Source of the DNA: Bacteroidales bacterium
Lineage (GTDB): Bacteria; Bacteroidota; Bacteroidia; Bacteroidales; VadinHA17
Direction: 5' to 3'
Length of the DNA stretch: 57,046 nt
Assembly: GCA_003141415.1 (NCBI GenBank)
Contig: PLLX01000059.1
Span: forward strand, 4,069-61,114
A program made the translations under genes and the position numbers. The first letter of the stretch is position 1. The number at the start of each line of letters is the position of its first letter. The notes beneath the pieces are model-generated. The model made no database searches. It saw only the letters and a program-made list of their open reading frames with translations, and had not been told where the DNA came from. Of the stretch, positions 16,885-26,283 are shown piece by piece.

Positions 16885-17463
16885 ATGAAATATTACCTAA
16901 AAACAAAATTTAAAATAGAATATCTTCTGTTTTTATCGGTATGTTTTTTAATAATCAGATGCAATGATACAAGTGAAGCCTATAAGCCGGGTCAAATTCA
17001 GAAAATAAACCCCGAGAGCGAGAGTTATTTGAAACATGAAGAAATAGCCGTATCTCCGCCGCCGTTCTCCGATGGTGTTTTCCCCTGCAATGATTGTCAT
17101 GCGTTCCGTAAGCCTAATCCTGTCAGAAGAAAGCTGGAATGGCATGAAGATATTACGGATATATTCAATCACGACAGCGAAAACCGGTGGTGCCTCGATT
17201 GTCATGATCTGATTAAGAGAGATTCATTAAGACTTGCCAGTGGAAAATTACTTGATTTTAAAGAATCTCATAAATTATGCGGTCAGTGTCACGGCGATAA
17301 ATTAAGAGATTGGAAAGTAGGAGTCCATGGAAGAAGAACAGGAGAATGGAATGGTAAAAAAGAATATTATCTCTGCGTAAGCTGCCATAATCCTCATTCC
17401 CCGAAATTCAAACCTATTAAACCGGAAGCTCCCCCTTTCAGGGAGGATGAAGAAATTAAATAG
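16885..17463 (+). CDS. tetraheme c-type cytochrome lipoprotein
   Basis: The 192-aa protein has an N-terminal hydrophobic export segment with a possible lipobox (LIIRC). Four heme-binding motifs follow: CNDCH, CLDCH, CGQCH and CVSCH, near residues 68, 102, 131 and 163. No catalytic-type heme (CxxCK) is visible, so it should be an electron carrier, not a nitrite reductase. It is followed after 23 bp by a ferredoxin subunit and then NrfD, the same order as nrfB-nrfC-nrfD or dsrJ-dsrO-dsrP, but no catalytic molybdoenzyme or NrfA is present. Confidence 0.88.
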   Translation: MKYYLKTKFKIEYLLFLSVCFLIIRCNDTSEAYKPGQIQKINPESESYLKHEEIAVSPPPFSDGVFPCNDCHAFRKPNPVRRKLEWHEDITDIFNHDSENRWCLDCHDLIKRDSLRLASGKLLDFKESHKLCGQCHGDKLRDWKVGVHGRRTGEWNGKKEYYLCVSCHNPHSPKFKPIKPEAPPFREDEEIK

Positions 17464-17486
17464 AAAAAGGCAAAAAACAGATTTTT

Positions 17487-18386
17487 ATGAAGAAACCAGT
17501 TAATTATTCAGGCCGTCGAAAATTTTTAAAGAACCTTTCATTATTTGCAGTTGGTTCTTTAGCGCTTTCCGGATGCGGCCCCGTAACAATGAAAGAATTT
17601 TTACAGAAAAACTTCAGAACCTTATCTAAAAAAGAGAAAGATGAAATTATAAAAGATCTGGAAAAAAAATACACAGCCAAGTATGGTAAAGAATTCCACG
17701 TAACAGATGAACCTGCCGCTGACGGAGTAGAATTTGGTTATGCACTCGATTTATCACGATGTGTCGGATGCAGAAGATGTGTATATGCTTGTGTTAAAGA
17801 AAATAATCAATCACGTGATCCTCAGATTCATTATATTCAGGTTTTGCAGATGGAAAAGGAAAAAGGTATTGACTTTGCACATTCTGACGTTCATTATAAT
17901 CCTGAACTTGTTCCCGAGGAAGGATATTTTTATGTTCCGGTACAATGTCAGCAATGCAGAAATCCTCAATGTACTGAGGTTTGTCCTGTAAAAGCTACAT
18001 GGCAGGAGCCCGACGGAATTGTTGTGGTTGATTATAACTGGTGTATAGGCTGCAGATATTGTATGGCTGCCTGTCCTTACGGAGCAAGACATTTTAACTG
18101 GGGAGAACCAACTATACCTGCTGATGAAGTAAATCCGGAAACTCACTATTTAGGAAACAGACCAAGGATGAAGGGCGTAGTCGAAAAATGCACATTCTGT
18201 ATAAAGAGGGTAAGGAATGGCAAATATCCTGCTTGCGTTGAAATATGTCCGGTTGGTGCAAGAAAATTTGGGAATTTACTCGATCCTGAGAGTGAAATCC
18301 GATATATTCTGGCAAATAAACGGGTACTGGTGTTAAAACAGGAACTTAACACCCAACCAAGATTTTACTATTTCTTCGGGGTATAA
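17487..18386 (+). CDS. 4x[4Fe-4S] ferredoxin subunit, NrfC/DsrO-like, Tat-type signal
   Basis: The 299-aa protein begins with a twin-arginine-like signal (GRRKFLKNL) and a lipobox-like LSGC, which implies export in folded form and possible lipid anchoring. Sixteen cysteines form four cluster motifs: CVGCRRCVYAC, CQQCRNPQCTEVCP, CIGCRYCMAACP and CTFC...CVEICP. This is the NrfC/PsrB/DmsB pattern. It should transfer electrons between the cytochrome encoded upstream and the NrfD-type membrane subunit encoded downstream. Confidence 0.92.
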   Translation: MKKPVNYSGRRKFLKNLSLFAVGSLALSGCGPVTMKEFLQKNFRTLSKKEKDEIIKDLEKKYTAKYGKEFHVTDEPAADGVEFGYALDLSRCVGCRRCVYACVKENNQSRDPQIHYIQVLQMEKEKGIDFAHSDVHYNPELVPEEGYFYVPVQCQQCRNPQCTEVCPVKATWQEPDGIVVVDYNWCIGCRYCMAACPYGARHFNWGEPTIPADEVNPETHYLGNRPRMKGVVEKCTFCIKRVRNGKYPACVEICPVGARKFGNLLDPESEIRYILANKRVLVLKQELNTQPRFYYFFGV

Positions 18387-18425
18387 ATAAATTTATTCTG
18401 CAAGTAATAAAAAAAAATTAACCAT

Positions 18426-19682
18426 ATGAATTTCTTTCGATTTGTAAACGGCAGTTTCAAAATAATCACTAAAGGAAGTGCATCATATTATGCATGGGTA
18501 ACTTTTCTGATCTTATTAACTGTCTGGGGGGGATTTGGTTATGCCAACCAATTGGCTCACGGACTAATCGTAACTCATATGCGTGATTCTGTTTCATGGG
18601 GATTTTATATCGGAAATTTCACATTTTTGGTCGGAGTTGCAGCTGCTTCTGTAATGTTGGTTATTCCGGCATATGTTTATCACTGGAAACCGATCAAAGA
18701 AATTGTGATTTTTGGAGAATTATTAGCTATTTGCGCTGTAATAATGTGCCTTTGTTTTATCGTGGTTGATATAGGTAATCCTTTAAGATTCTGGCATATG
18801 CTTCCCGGAATTGGAATCCTGAACTTTCCGTCATCACTTTTATCATGGGACTTTTTCGTACTTAATTCCTATTTTATACTCAATTTAATCATTGTTGTTT
18901 ATTTATTGTATTGTCATTTTTACAAGAAGGAATATAAAGTATCGTTTGTGATGCCGCTTGTCTTATTCAGTATTCCTCTGGCAATCGGAATTCACACTGT
19001 TACAGCCTTTTTATTTAATGCCTTACCAGGAAGGCCTTTTTGGAACAGTGCTCTGCTGGCTCCCCGTTTTTTAGCTTCTGCTTTTTGTTCGGGACCTGCG
19101 ATACTTCTTATTCTGTTTCAGATTTTACGTAAAATAACAAAATTTGAAATAAAAGATGAGGCAATATGGACGATAGCCGAATTGATGGTTTATGCAATGT
19201 TCATTTATCTGTTTTTCACTGTAGCTGAACTTTTCAAAGAATTTTACTCCGGAACCGAAAATATTTTATACTGGAAATATTTATTGTTTGGAATCGGGGA
19301 AAATCATGAAATTGTTATCTATAGCTGGTCTTCAATAGCAATGGGGAGCATCGCATTTCTGCTATTTCTTATTCCAGGTACACGAAAAAATTTCCTGACA
19401 CTTAATATCGGAGCTGTTCTGATTTACGGTAGTGTGTATATTGAAAAAGGAATAGCATTGATAGTTCCGGGATTTACTCCTGACACGTTAGGACAAATAT
19501 ATGTTTATACTCCTTCTATAACTGAAGCCCGGACTGCGGTAATGATATTTTCAAGCGGCTTTTTACTTTTTACATTTCTGAGTAAAATAGCAATAGCAAT
19601 AGTTTTTGAAGATTACTGTATAGATGACTTAAGTTCAAAGAAAAGAAAAGAAAAGGTTGACAAAGTCCCGGTAACTGTGTAA
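18426..19682 (+). CDS. NrfD/PsrC-family quinone-interacting membrane subunit
   Basis: The 418-aa protein has about ten membrane helices, beginning with WVTFLILLTVWGGFGYANQL, and the NrfD-family pattern (HGLIVTHMRDSVSWGFYIG). Length agrees with the long NrfD, HybB and DsrP forms. The family exchanges electrons with menaquinone and passes them to or from the ferredoxin subunit. It is the last gene of the three-gene module and is followed by a 435-bp gap containing a large palindrome. Confidence 0.9.
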   Translation: MNFFRFVNGSFKIITKGSASYYAWVTFLILLTVWGGFGYANQLAHGLIVTHMRDSVSWGFYIGNFTFLVGVAAASVMLVIPAYVYHWKPIKEIVIFGELLAICAVIMCLCFIVVDIGNPLRFWHMLPGIGILNFPSSLLSWDFFVLNSYFILNLIIVVYLLYCHFYKKEYKVSFVMPLVLFSIPLAIGIHTVTAFLFNALPGRPFWNSALLAPRFLASAFCSGPAILLILFQILRKITKFEIKDEAIWTIAELMVYAMFIYLFFTVAELFKEFYSGTENILYWKYLLFGIGENHEIVIYSWSSIAMGSIAFLLFLIPGTRKNFLTLNIGAVLIYGSVYIEKGIALIVPGFTPDTLGQIYVYTPSITEARTAVMIFSSGFLLFTFLSKIAIAIVFEDYCIDDLSSKKRKEKVDKVPVTV

Positions 19683-19813
19683 AGAAAAGAGCTAATTTAA
19701 ATTTATAGAAGGTTCCTAAATTATCCTTGATTGGATTGTATTGGATAGATTAAATGAAACTTGTAAAATGATATTTGAAAATCTCATTATTATAATTCTA
19801 TCTATTTGATAAT

Positions 19814-19984
19814 GAGATTCCTCGCTTCGCTCGGAATGACACGCTTAGGGGGCGGTAATAGGGAAGAAGTGGCGATTCGCGATACAAGTCATCATTTTAG
19901 TGGCATTCGTTTACGAATCGCCACTGCTTCCCCCCAGTAATCACCTAATTGCCATGTCATTCCTGTAGCGTAGTGAGGAATCTC
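19814..19984. repeat. about 170-bp nested palindromic element (MITE-like)
   Basis: Outer arms: GAGATTCCTCGCTTCGCTCG on the left and, as reverse complement, GAGATTCCTCACTACGCTAC on the right, both running into GGAATGACA. Inner arms: AGTGGCGATTCG at 19,868-19,879 and CGAATCGCCACT at 19,914-19,925, with partly matching sequence between the outer and inner arms. The element could fold into one long interrupted hairpin. It has no ORF. It sits in the 435-bp gap between nrfD-like and cytochrome c genes and is the only structure I see there. Confidence 0.7.
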
Positions 19985-20117
19985 CTACTCTCAAAATCTT
20001 AATCCTGTTACTCAGGACTTTTCATTAAAAAAATTCCATTTATCTCGAACCAAAGTCCAAAACAAGAAAAGGGTGCCCTATTGAGACACCCTTATATGAT
20101 TCAGAAATGTTCTGAAA

Positions 20118-20522
20118 TTATTTCTTTAACGATCTTATATAGTTAACTGTTTGCCAAAGACCAGTATCATCAATTTTACCTTCATATTTCGGCATATCTC
20201 CCCGTCCGGTTTTTGATTTATAGAACAGATCACCATCAGTCTGTTTCTGACATTCGGCTGTCAAAAAACTGGCAACGGATGTTTTTAATCCTTTTGATTT
20301 TGGACCATCACCTAAACCGGTTTTCCCATGGCATGCTGCACAAGTCTTATTAAAAAGATCTTTCCCGGCCAGAATACTTGCATCATCTGATTTAACAGGG
20401 TTGCTCATAGTTTTGAAATTAGCCGGAACGTCCCAGGGTTTAGACTTCTGTCCAAACGAAGTTAATGAAATTCCAAAGACTAAAAGAACTCCTATTAATA
20501 CAATCTGTTTTAAGTTTTTCAT
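20118..20522 (-). CDS. monoheme cytochrome c, periplasmic
   Basis: The 134-aa protein has a signal peptide (MKNLKQIVLIGVLLVFGISL) and one heme motif, CAACHG, near residue 60, with GDGPKSKGL after it and a probable methionine ligand in GDMPKYEGK. This is the class I cytochrome c (cytochrome_CBB3/c551-like) pattern. It is convergent with the tetraheme/FeS/NrfD module across the palindrome and could be a soluble electron partner, although that is only suggested by proximity. Confidence 0.88.
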   Translation of the reverse strand: MKNLKQIVLIGVLLVFGISLTSFGQKSKPWDVPANFKTMSNPVKSDDASILAGKDLFNKTCAACHGKTGLGDGPKSKGLKTSVASFLTAECQKQTDGDLFYKSKTGRGDMPKYEGKIDDTGLWQTVNYIRSLKK

Positions 20523-20677
20523 AACACTAGTGTTTTAAATTTAACTCAAAGTTAAAAGTTATTATCTACTTTCTTTCTTTTTATATATTAAATTATTTTT
20601 GTGCAAATTGATGGTTTGAAGGAAGTTTGTTTCTAATTTGATGGTCAATAATTTTTCCCCCTTAAAATTACCATTTA

Positions 20678-22831
20678 CTAATGATAAATTTCCAATAATA
20701 TCTCCAGAATCTGCTTAGCCGCTTTTGATACCGATGTACCGGGACCAAATATTGCAGCCACACCTGAATCATACAGATACTGATAATCCTGATGAGGGAT
20801 TACTCCTCCTGCAATTACAAGTATATCTTCCCTTCCCAGTCTCTTCAGCTCACGAATTACCTGGGGAACAAGTATTTTATGGCCGGCAGCGAGGCTGGAG
20901 ACACCCAATACATGAACATCGTTCTCAACTGCCTGTTTTGCAGCCTCAGAGGGAGTCTGGAAAAGTGGCCCGATATCCACATCAAAGCCAATATCCGCAT
21001 ATCCTGTAGAAACAACTTTTGCACCCCGATCGTGACCATCCTGGCCCATCTTGGCGATCATTATCCTGGGCTGGCGGCCCTCTTTTTCTGCAAACCTGGC
21101 AACAAGTGCCCTGGCTTCTTTGAAATCATCATCAGATTTGTACTCCGATGAATAAACACCTGATATTGTCCGTATCACTGCTTTGTACCTCCCGACAATT
21201 TTTTCACATGCATAAGATATTTCGCCCAGACTTGCGCGTTTTCCAGCTGCCACCACAGCTGATTCAAGAAGATTACCTTCGCCGGTCTGAACACATTTGG
21301 TTATTTCATCAAGTGCAGCCTGACATTCTGCTTCGTTTCTTTCTGACCGGAGTTCCGCGAGCCTGATTATCTGCGATTCACGCACTGCCGAATTATCTAC
21401 CTCAAGTGTATCAAGCGGATCTTCTTTTTCAAGCCTGTACTTGTTTGTTCCGACTATTGTCTGTACTCCTGAATCAATTTTGGCCTGGGCCCTGGCAGCT
21501 GCCTCTTCAATCCTCATTTTAGGAACTCCCGATTCGACTGCTTTTGCCATTCCGCCAAGACTTTCAACTTCTTTAATATGCTCCCAGGCCCGCTGAACAA
21601 TCTCATGTGTCAGGGTTTCAATATAGTATGACCCTGCCCAGGGATCAATTGCCCTGCAAACCTGAGTCTCGTCCTGAATATATATCTGGGTATTTCTGGC
21701 AATCCGTGCTGAAAAATCTGTTGGCAATGCGATAGCCTCATCGAGGGCATTTGTATGAAGACTCTGTGTATGTCCTAATACTGCAGCCATAGCTTCGATA
21801 CAAGTGCGCCCAACATTATTATATGGGTCTTGTTCGGTCAGACTCCAACCTGATGTCTGACAATGAGTTCTGAGAGCCAGAGATTTGGGATTTTTTGGAT
21901 TGAATTCACTGACAATCTTAGACCATAACAAACGTGCTGCCCTCATCTTGGCAATTTCCATGAAATGATTCATTCCGACCGCCCAGAAGAATGAGAGCCT
22001 CGGAGCAAAAGCATCGATATCAAGTCCCGCTTTAATTCCTGTTCTCAGGTACTCAAGTCCGTCTGCAAGAGTATATGCAAGTTCTATATCGCAAGTCGCT
22101 CCAGCCTCCTGCATGTGATAACCTGAGATGCTTATTGAATTAAACCTGGGCATTTTTTCAGATGTGTACCGGAAAATATCGGCAATGATCCTCATTGAGA
22201 ATTCAGGTGGATAAATGTAAGTGTTCCTTACCATGAATTCTTTCAGAATATCATTCTGAATTGTCCCTTTTAATTCATCGAGCCGCGCACCCTGTTCAAT
22301 CGCTGCCACTATATAAAAAGCCATTATCGGCAAAACAGCTCCATTCATTGTCATTGACACAGACATTTTATTGAGAGGTATCTGGTCGAAAAGCAATTTC
22401 ATATCAAGAATTGAGTCGACAGCTACTCCTGCTTTTCCAACATCCCCGGTAACCCTTTCGTGATCCGAATCATATCCCCTGTGAGTAGCAAGGTCGAAAG
22501 CTACTGATAGCCCCTTCTGCCCTGCGGCAAGATTACGCCTGTAAAATGCATTTGATTCTTCAGCTGTGGAGAATCCTGCGTATTGTCTGATGGTCCAGGG
22601 CAACATTGCATACATACCTGAATATGGTCCGTGCAAAAATGGCGGCAGCCCGGCAGCATAATTAAGATGCTCCATACCTGCAAGATCCTCTTTAGTATAA
22701 ACGCTCTTGATTGGGATCCTTTCCGGAGTTACCCAATCTTTTTTTAATTCATTATCCTTTCCCCATACACTCGGGTCCTTTTCGGTGACAGGAAGGTTCT
22801 TAAGGTCACTATATCTGAATTTTGGTCTCAT
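20678..22831 (-). CDS. mutB: methylmalonyl-CoA mutase, large (catalytic) subunit
   Basis: The 717-aa protein contains the TIM-barrel substrate domain ([30 protein letters not shown]) and a C-terminal cobalamin-binding domain with the DxHxxG motif as [10 protein letters not shown] (about residue 600). It interconverts succinyl-CoA and (R)-methylmalonyl-CoA using adenosylcobalamin, the key step of the propionate-forming pathway in Bacteroidota. It overlaps mutA by 23 nt, consistent with translational coupling. No epimerase or decarboxylase gene is adjacent. Confidence 0.97.
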   Translation of the reverse strand: MRPKFRYSDLKNLPVTEKDPSVWGKDNELKKDWVTPERIPIKSVYTKEDLAGMEHLNYAAGLPPFLHGPYSGMYAMLPWTIRQYAGFSTAEESNAFYRRNLAAGQKGLSVAFDLATHRGYDSDHERVTGDVGKAGVAVDSILDMKLLFDQIPLNKMSVSMTMNGAVLPIMAFYIVAAIEQGARLDELKGTIQNDILKEFMVRNTYIYPPEFSMRIIADIFRYTSEKMPRFNSISISGYHMQEAGATCDIELAYTLADGLEYLRTGIKAGLDIDAFAPRLSFFWAVGMNHFMEIAKMRAARLLWSKIVSEFNPKNPKSLALRTHCQTSGWSLTEQDPYNNVGRTCIEAMAAVLGHTQSLHTNALDEAIALPTDFSARIARNTQIYIQDETQVCRAIDPWAGSYYIETLTHEIVQRAWEHIKEVESLGGMAKAVESGVPKMRIEEAAARAQAKIDSGVQTIVGTNKYRLEKEDPLDTLEVDNSAVRESQIIRLAELRSERNEAECQAALDEITKCVQTGEGNLLESAVVAAGKRASLGEISYACEKIVGRYKAVIRTISGVYSSEYKSDDDFKEARALVARFAEKEGRQPRIMIAKMGQDGHDRGAKVVSTGYADIGFDVDIGPLFQTPSEAAKQAVENDVHVLGVSSLAAGHKILVPQVIRELKRLGREDILVIAGGVIPHQDYQYLYDSGVAAIFGPGTSVSKAAKQILEILLEIYH

Positions 22832-24332
22832 AATCTACATTTTTACTCCTTTTGTCACCTTCTAATCTCAACCTTTCATACTCCTCTGATCCTCTGAAAA
22901 GTTTTATCGGCTCAATCAGAAGATCACTTCCCAATACCGTTGATTTAAAGACTCTGGTTAACTCAATTTCTGAAGGGGCTTTTTCATTGAGGTCCGGAAA
23001 TCTGTTTGTCCCAAGTAGTATCTCTTTACCATTTGCAATATCCAACTTTCTGCCGCACGCAGATTCCGATAATTTTCTCTGTATCCATCCTGATTTCAGA
23101 CATGACAGGAACCCACCCTGATCTTCAATTTCAAGGAATAATTTCCAGGCATTTTCTGCGATCAGGCTTGTAAGGGTTTCAACATAATATGACCCAGCAG
23201 CAGGATCAGCCACCTTATCGAAATAAGCTTCTTCCTTAAGTATCAGTTGCTGGTTCCGGGAGATTCTTTCAGAGAATTCATCAGGTCGTCTGAAAACAAT
23301 GTCAAAAGGTTCTACTGTAAGCGAATCTGTTCCTCCCAGAATAGCCGACATTGCTTCAGTCTGAGTTCTGAGCAGATTTACATATGGATCATATACTGTT
23401 TTATTCCATTCACTTGTAATACAATGTATATCCATTTTAATATTTTCAACCTTAACAGGATGAAAACCATTTGTGACAACAGACCAGAGGAGACGGGCAG
23501 CTCTCAACTTTGCAATCTCCTGAAAAAAGTTTGATCCGGTTCCAAAACTGAACCTGATCTTTGAAGCAGCAATATCTGCACTTATTCCTCTACGGGTAAG
23601 TTGTTCCAGGTATTCGCTTCCCATCGAAATAGCGAATGCCAGTTCCTGAACTATATCGGCCCCTGCATTATTAAAGTTCGAAGCACTCAGATGCACTGCC
23701 CTGAACCTCGGAAGAATAGTTCCAGAATTTACTACTGAAGCCAGATAATCAAATCCCTGTTCCGGAGGGATACATAACGTTCCGTTAAGCATAAGCCTGC
23801 TTAATGGATCTGCTTCAAAGGCTCCCCTGATTTCCAGAGGATCTGACCCGTTTTTCTTTACAAGATTGGCTATAAGATCAATTATCTCTTTTGCTTTCCC
23901 GTTTGAGAGGAAGTTTATTTCAATAGCTTCGAGTTGAATACCTTTTAGAAGAATATCGAAATTCAGTTCATTAACTGACTCAGGATCAGCTATAATAAAG
24001 CCAAGTGAATCAACTCCTTTCATCAGAATTGTAAGAGCTTTCCTGTTAGCTTCAGAATAATCGGAGACTTCTATGTTCTGCCTTATGAGCCAGTTGTTAT
24101 TCTTAATCTTTGTACCTCTCAGATATGGGAATTCTCCGGGCAGGGTATTGATATACATGAGGTTTTCAATATCATCCATTCGGTAAAAAGGCATTACTTC
24201 AAACCCTTCATTTGATTTCCAGACAAGTTTTTTATTAAAGTCAGCTCCCTTCAGGTCACTCTTGATCTTATCCATCCACTCCTTTGTGGTCACCGGGGGA
24301 AAGTGATCAAATAATTTTTCCTTTTGCAACAT
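22809..24332 (-). CDS. mutA: methylmalonyl-CoA mutase, small subunit
   Basis: The 507-aa protein is homologous to the mutase barrel ([32 protein letters not shown]) but lacks the C-terminal DxHxxG cobalamin domain, as expected for the non-catalytic small subunit of the heterodimer. Length is shorter than some MutA proteins (about 610 aa) because the degenerate B12-like domain is missing or reduced. It is the first gene of the mutA-mutB operon and overlaps mutB by 23 nt. Confidence 0.93.
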   Translation of the reverse strand: MLQKEKLFDHFPPVTTKEWMDKIKSDLKGADFNKKLVWKSNEGFEVMPFYRMDDIENLMYINTLPGEFPYLRGTKIKNNNWLIRQNIEVSDYSEANRKALTILMKGVDSLGFIIADPESVNELNFDILLKGIQLEAIEINFLSNGKAKEIIDLIANLVKKNGSDPLEIRGAFEADPLSRLMLNGTLCIPPEQGFDYLASVVNSGTILPRFRAVHLSASNFNNAGADIVQELAFAISMGSEYLEQLTRRGISADIAASKIRFSFGTGSNFFQEIAKLRAARLLWSVVTNGFHPVKVENIKMDIHCITSEWNKTVYDPYVNLLRTQTEAMSAILGGTDSLTVEPFDIVFRRPDEFSERISRNQQLILKEEAYFDKVADPAAGSYYVETLTSLIAENAWKLFLEIEDQGGFLSCLKSGWIQRKLSESACGRKLDIANGKEILLGTNRFPDLNEKAPSEIELTRVFKSTVLGSDLLIEPIKLFRGSEEYERLRLEGDKRSKNVDYETKIQI

Positions 24333-24428
24333 TCTTCACAAGGTTGTAATTAAAAACACAAATTAAATGAATTGGCGATCATAGTTTTTATGAAATTTAT
24401 CATATTCAGATGATTACGAAATCTTTAA

Positions 24429-25518
24429 TTATTTGCCTGCAAATTCCATTAGAAAAGCTTTTATAAACGGATTCAGGTCACCATCCAAAACTGCCTGTAC
24501 GTTTCCCGTCTCATGGTTAGTGCGTAGGTCCTTAATCATTTTATATGGATGAAGTACATAAGATCTTATCTGTGAGCCCCACTCAATCTTTTTCTTCTCA
24601 CCTTCAATCTTTGCCTGCTCTTCTCTCTGTTTTCTCAGTTCGAGCTCATAAAGCTGCGATTTAAGGATCCTCAATGCATTCTCTTTATTATTGAGCTGTG
24701 ACCGTGTCTCCTGGTTTTCGATTACAAGTCCTGAAGGTTTATGTCTCAGCCGCACAGCTGTCTCAACCTTATTAACATTCTGTCCACCTGCACCACTCGA
24801 CCGGAATGTATCCCAGGTTATATCAGCCGGATTAATTTCAATCTCGATGTTGTTGTCAACAAGCGGGGAAATAAAGACCGATGCAAAAGTTGTCTGACGT
24901 TTCCCCTGTGCGTTGAATGGTGAGATCCTGACAAGCCTGTGTACACCATTTTCGCTTTTCAGATAACCATAAGCCCGCTCCCCTTCTATCTCCAATGTCA
25001 CAGATTTAATGCCAACCTCATCACCAGGCTGATAATCAAGCTCTTTAACTTTATAGTTGTTTCTTTCAGCCCAACGCAGATACATTCGCATCAGCATTGC
25101 AGCCCAGTCATTGCTTTCAGTCCCTCCGGCACCTGAATTTATTTTCAGAATTGCCCCTAACTGATCTTCCTCTTTCTGCAACATATTCCTGACTTCCAGA
25201 TCTTCGATCAGAGAGAGGCAGATTTTATACTGGTTATCAACTTCTTCTTCCGTTGTTTCACCTTCCCTGTAAAAATCATTTATCACACTTATATCATCGA
25301 TGGCAGAGGTAATCTTGTCGAAAGCTGATGTCCAGCTTTTTAATTGAGCAATTCCTTTCAGAAGATCTTCAGCTTTTTTCGGATCATTCCATAAACCAGG
25401 TTGTTGTGACAGGCTTTCTTTTTCTGCTATTAGTTCAAGTTTGCCCTGGATGTCAAAGATACCTCCTTAACGCATCACGGCGTCCCGATAAAGCTTTTAT
25501 CTGTTCGTTAGTTATCAT
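24429..25518 (-). CDS. prfB: peptide chain release factor 2, expressed by programmed +1 frameshift
   Basis: The ORF track lists only 24,429-25,286, but the gene starts at ATG 25,518. The first 21 codons ([20 protein letters not shown], then L) end at an in-frame TGA (25,455-25,453). Skipping one base gives a second frame that continues directly ([20 protein letters not shown], then LWND) into the tracked ORF, for a product of about 362 aa, matching RF2. The anticodon-like tripeptide SPF ([10 protein letters not shown]) and GGQ ([12 protein letters not shown]) identify RF2. It terminates at UGA and UAA; low RF2 promotes the shift at its own UGA, giving autoregulation. PrmC, which methylates the GGQ glutamine, is encoded at 11,554. 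Confidence 0.96.
25452..25467 (-). promoter_or_regulatory. RF2 programmed frameshift site
   Basis: The minus strand reads AGGAGGTATCTTTGAC: a Shine-Dalgarno-like AGGAGG, 3 nt spacing, then CTT-TGA-C. This is almost identical to the E. coli prfB site, which has AGGGGGTATCTTTGAC. The SD-like element is notable in a phylum that rarely uses Shine-Dalgarno sequences for initiation. Confidence 0.95.
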
Positions 25519-25615
25519 TTATGAATTTTTGGACAAATTTAGTCTTTTATCATATAAAATAATGAATAATCATAATACGTCGTAATTTATCGGATGATTA
25601 TAAGGCTTAAAACTT

Positions 25616-25623
25616 TAATTTTG
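25616..25623 (+). promoter_or_regulatory. -7 promoter box for the VanZ-family gene
   Basis: TAATTTTG fits TAnnTTTG and lies about 20 bp upstream of the start codon at 25,642, in the divergent gap with prfB. Confidence 0.4.
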
Positions 25624-25641
25624 GCCTTCTAAAGAACAAAT

Positions 25642-26058
25642 ATGTTAAAGCTTATCATCTTTCTCCGTCCTTTTGCAAGGTATTTGTTAATTGCCTGGGT
25701 TTTAACGATAATTATTTTATCGTCCTTACCCAATATCCCAACATTAAAGATCCATACTGCAAGGGCTGAGATCAGGCTCGATTATATGATGCATTTTTGT
25801 GAATATGGAGTTTTAACTTTTATGGCTCATCTTTCATTTACGGGAAAAGAATTTAAGATCAATTACAAAAAGTTTATACTGATAACGGTAAGTCTTATCC
25901 TTTTTGCTATTCTGGATGAACTTCACCAGAAACTTATCCCCGGGAGGACGTACAGCTTAAAAGACATAGTGAGTAATGTGACGGGTATTCTGGCAGCGGG
26001 TTTATTCACCCTGATTGTATTCAAGGTTATCGGAAACAGGCTTAAGAAATTGGAATAG
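25642..26058 (+). CDS. VanZ family membrane protein
   Basis: The 138-aa protein has about four membrane helices and the VanZ-like pattern: an early ILSSLPNIPTLK segment, then RLDYMMHFCEYGVLTFM, and ILDELHQKLIPGRTYSLKDI with the conserved acidic residues. VanZ-like proteins are associated with glycopeptide tolerance and other envelope roles, but the activity is unknown. It is a single gene between prfB and a repeat-containing gap. Confidence 0.85.
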   Translation: MLKLIIFLRPFARYLLIAWVLTIIILSSLPNIPTLKIHTARAEIRLDYMMHFCEYGVLTFMAHLSFTGKEFKINYKKFILITVSLILFAILDELHQKLIPGRTYSLKDIVSNVTGILAAGLFTLIVFKVIGNRLKKLE

Positions 26059-26126
26059 AATTTGTTTATTAATATTCTTTTATTGCACAGAGAAACGCTG
26101 AGTACCGAATAATGATTTCAATTATT

Positions 26127-26283
26127 GATGGAACCGCTCCGCGGTTTGTTTTAAAACTGTCTTTTGGAATTAGTGTCAAATCTTATTTATTAATAATGAG
26201 CTAACTATAATCAACACCGGAGGCGTTCCACCAATAATAGAAAAAAGTACAAATATTTTTCAGAACACCAGAGGTGTTCCATC
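26127..26283. repeat. three short palindromic units of one dispersed family
   Basis: Three 20-bp units share a common pattern: GATGGAACCGCTCCGCGGTT at 26,127-26,146, and on the opposite strand GGTGGAACGCCTCCGGTGTT at 26,213-26,232 and GATGGAACACCTCTGGTGTT at 26,264-26,283. Each folds as a small hairpin (for example AACACC-AGA-GGTGTT). The last unit runs up to the stop codon of the collagen/C1q-like gene. They look like copies of a mobile palindromic intergenic sequence. Confidence 0.65.

Noticed and set aside
24429-25286. RF2 starting at MINDFYREG as in the ORF track
   Set aside because: It lacks about 77 N-terminal residues that are present upstream across the programmed frameshift.
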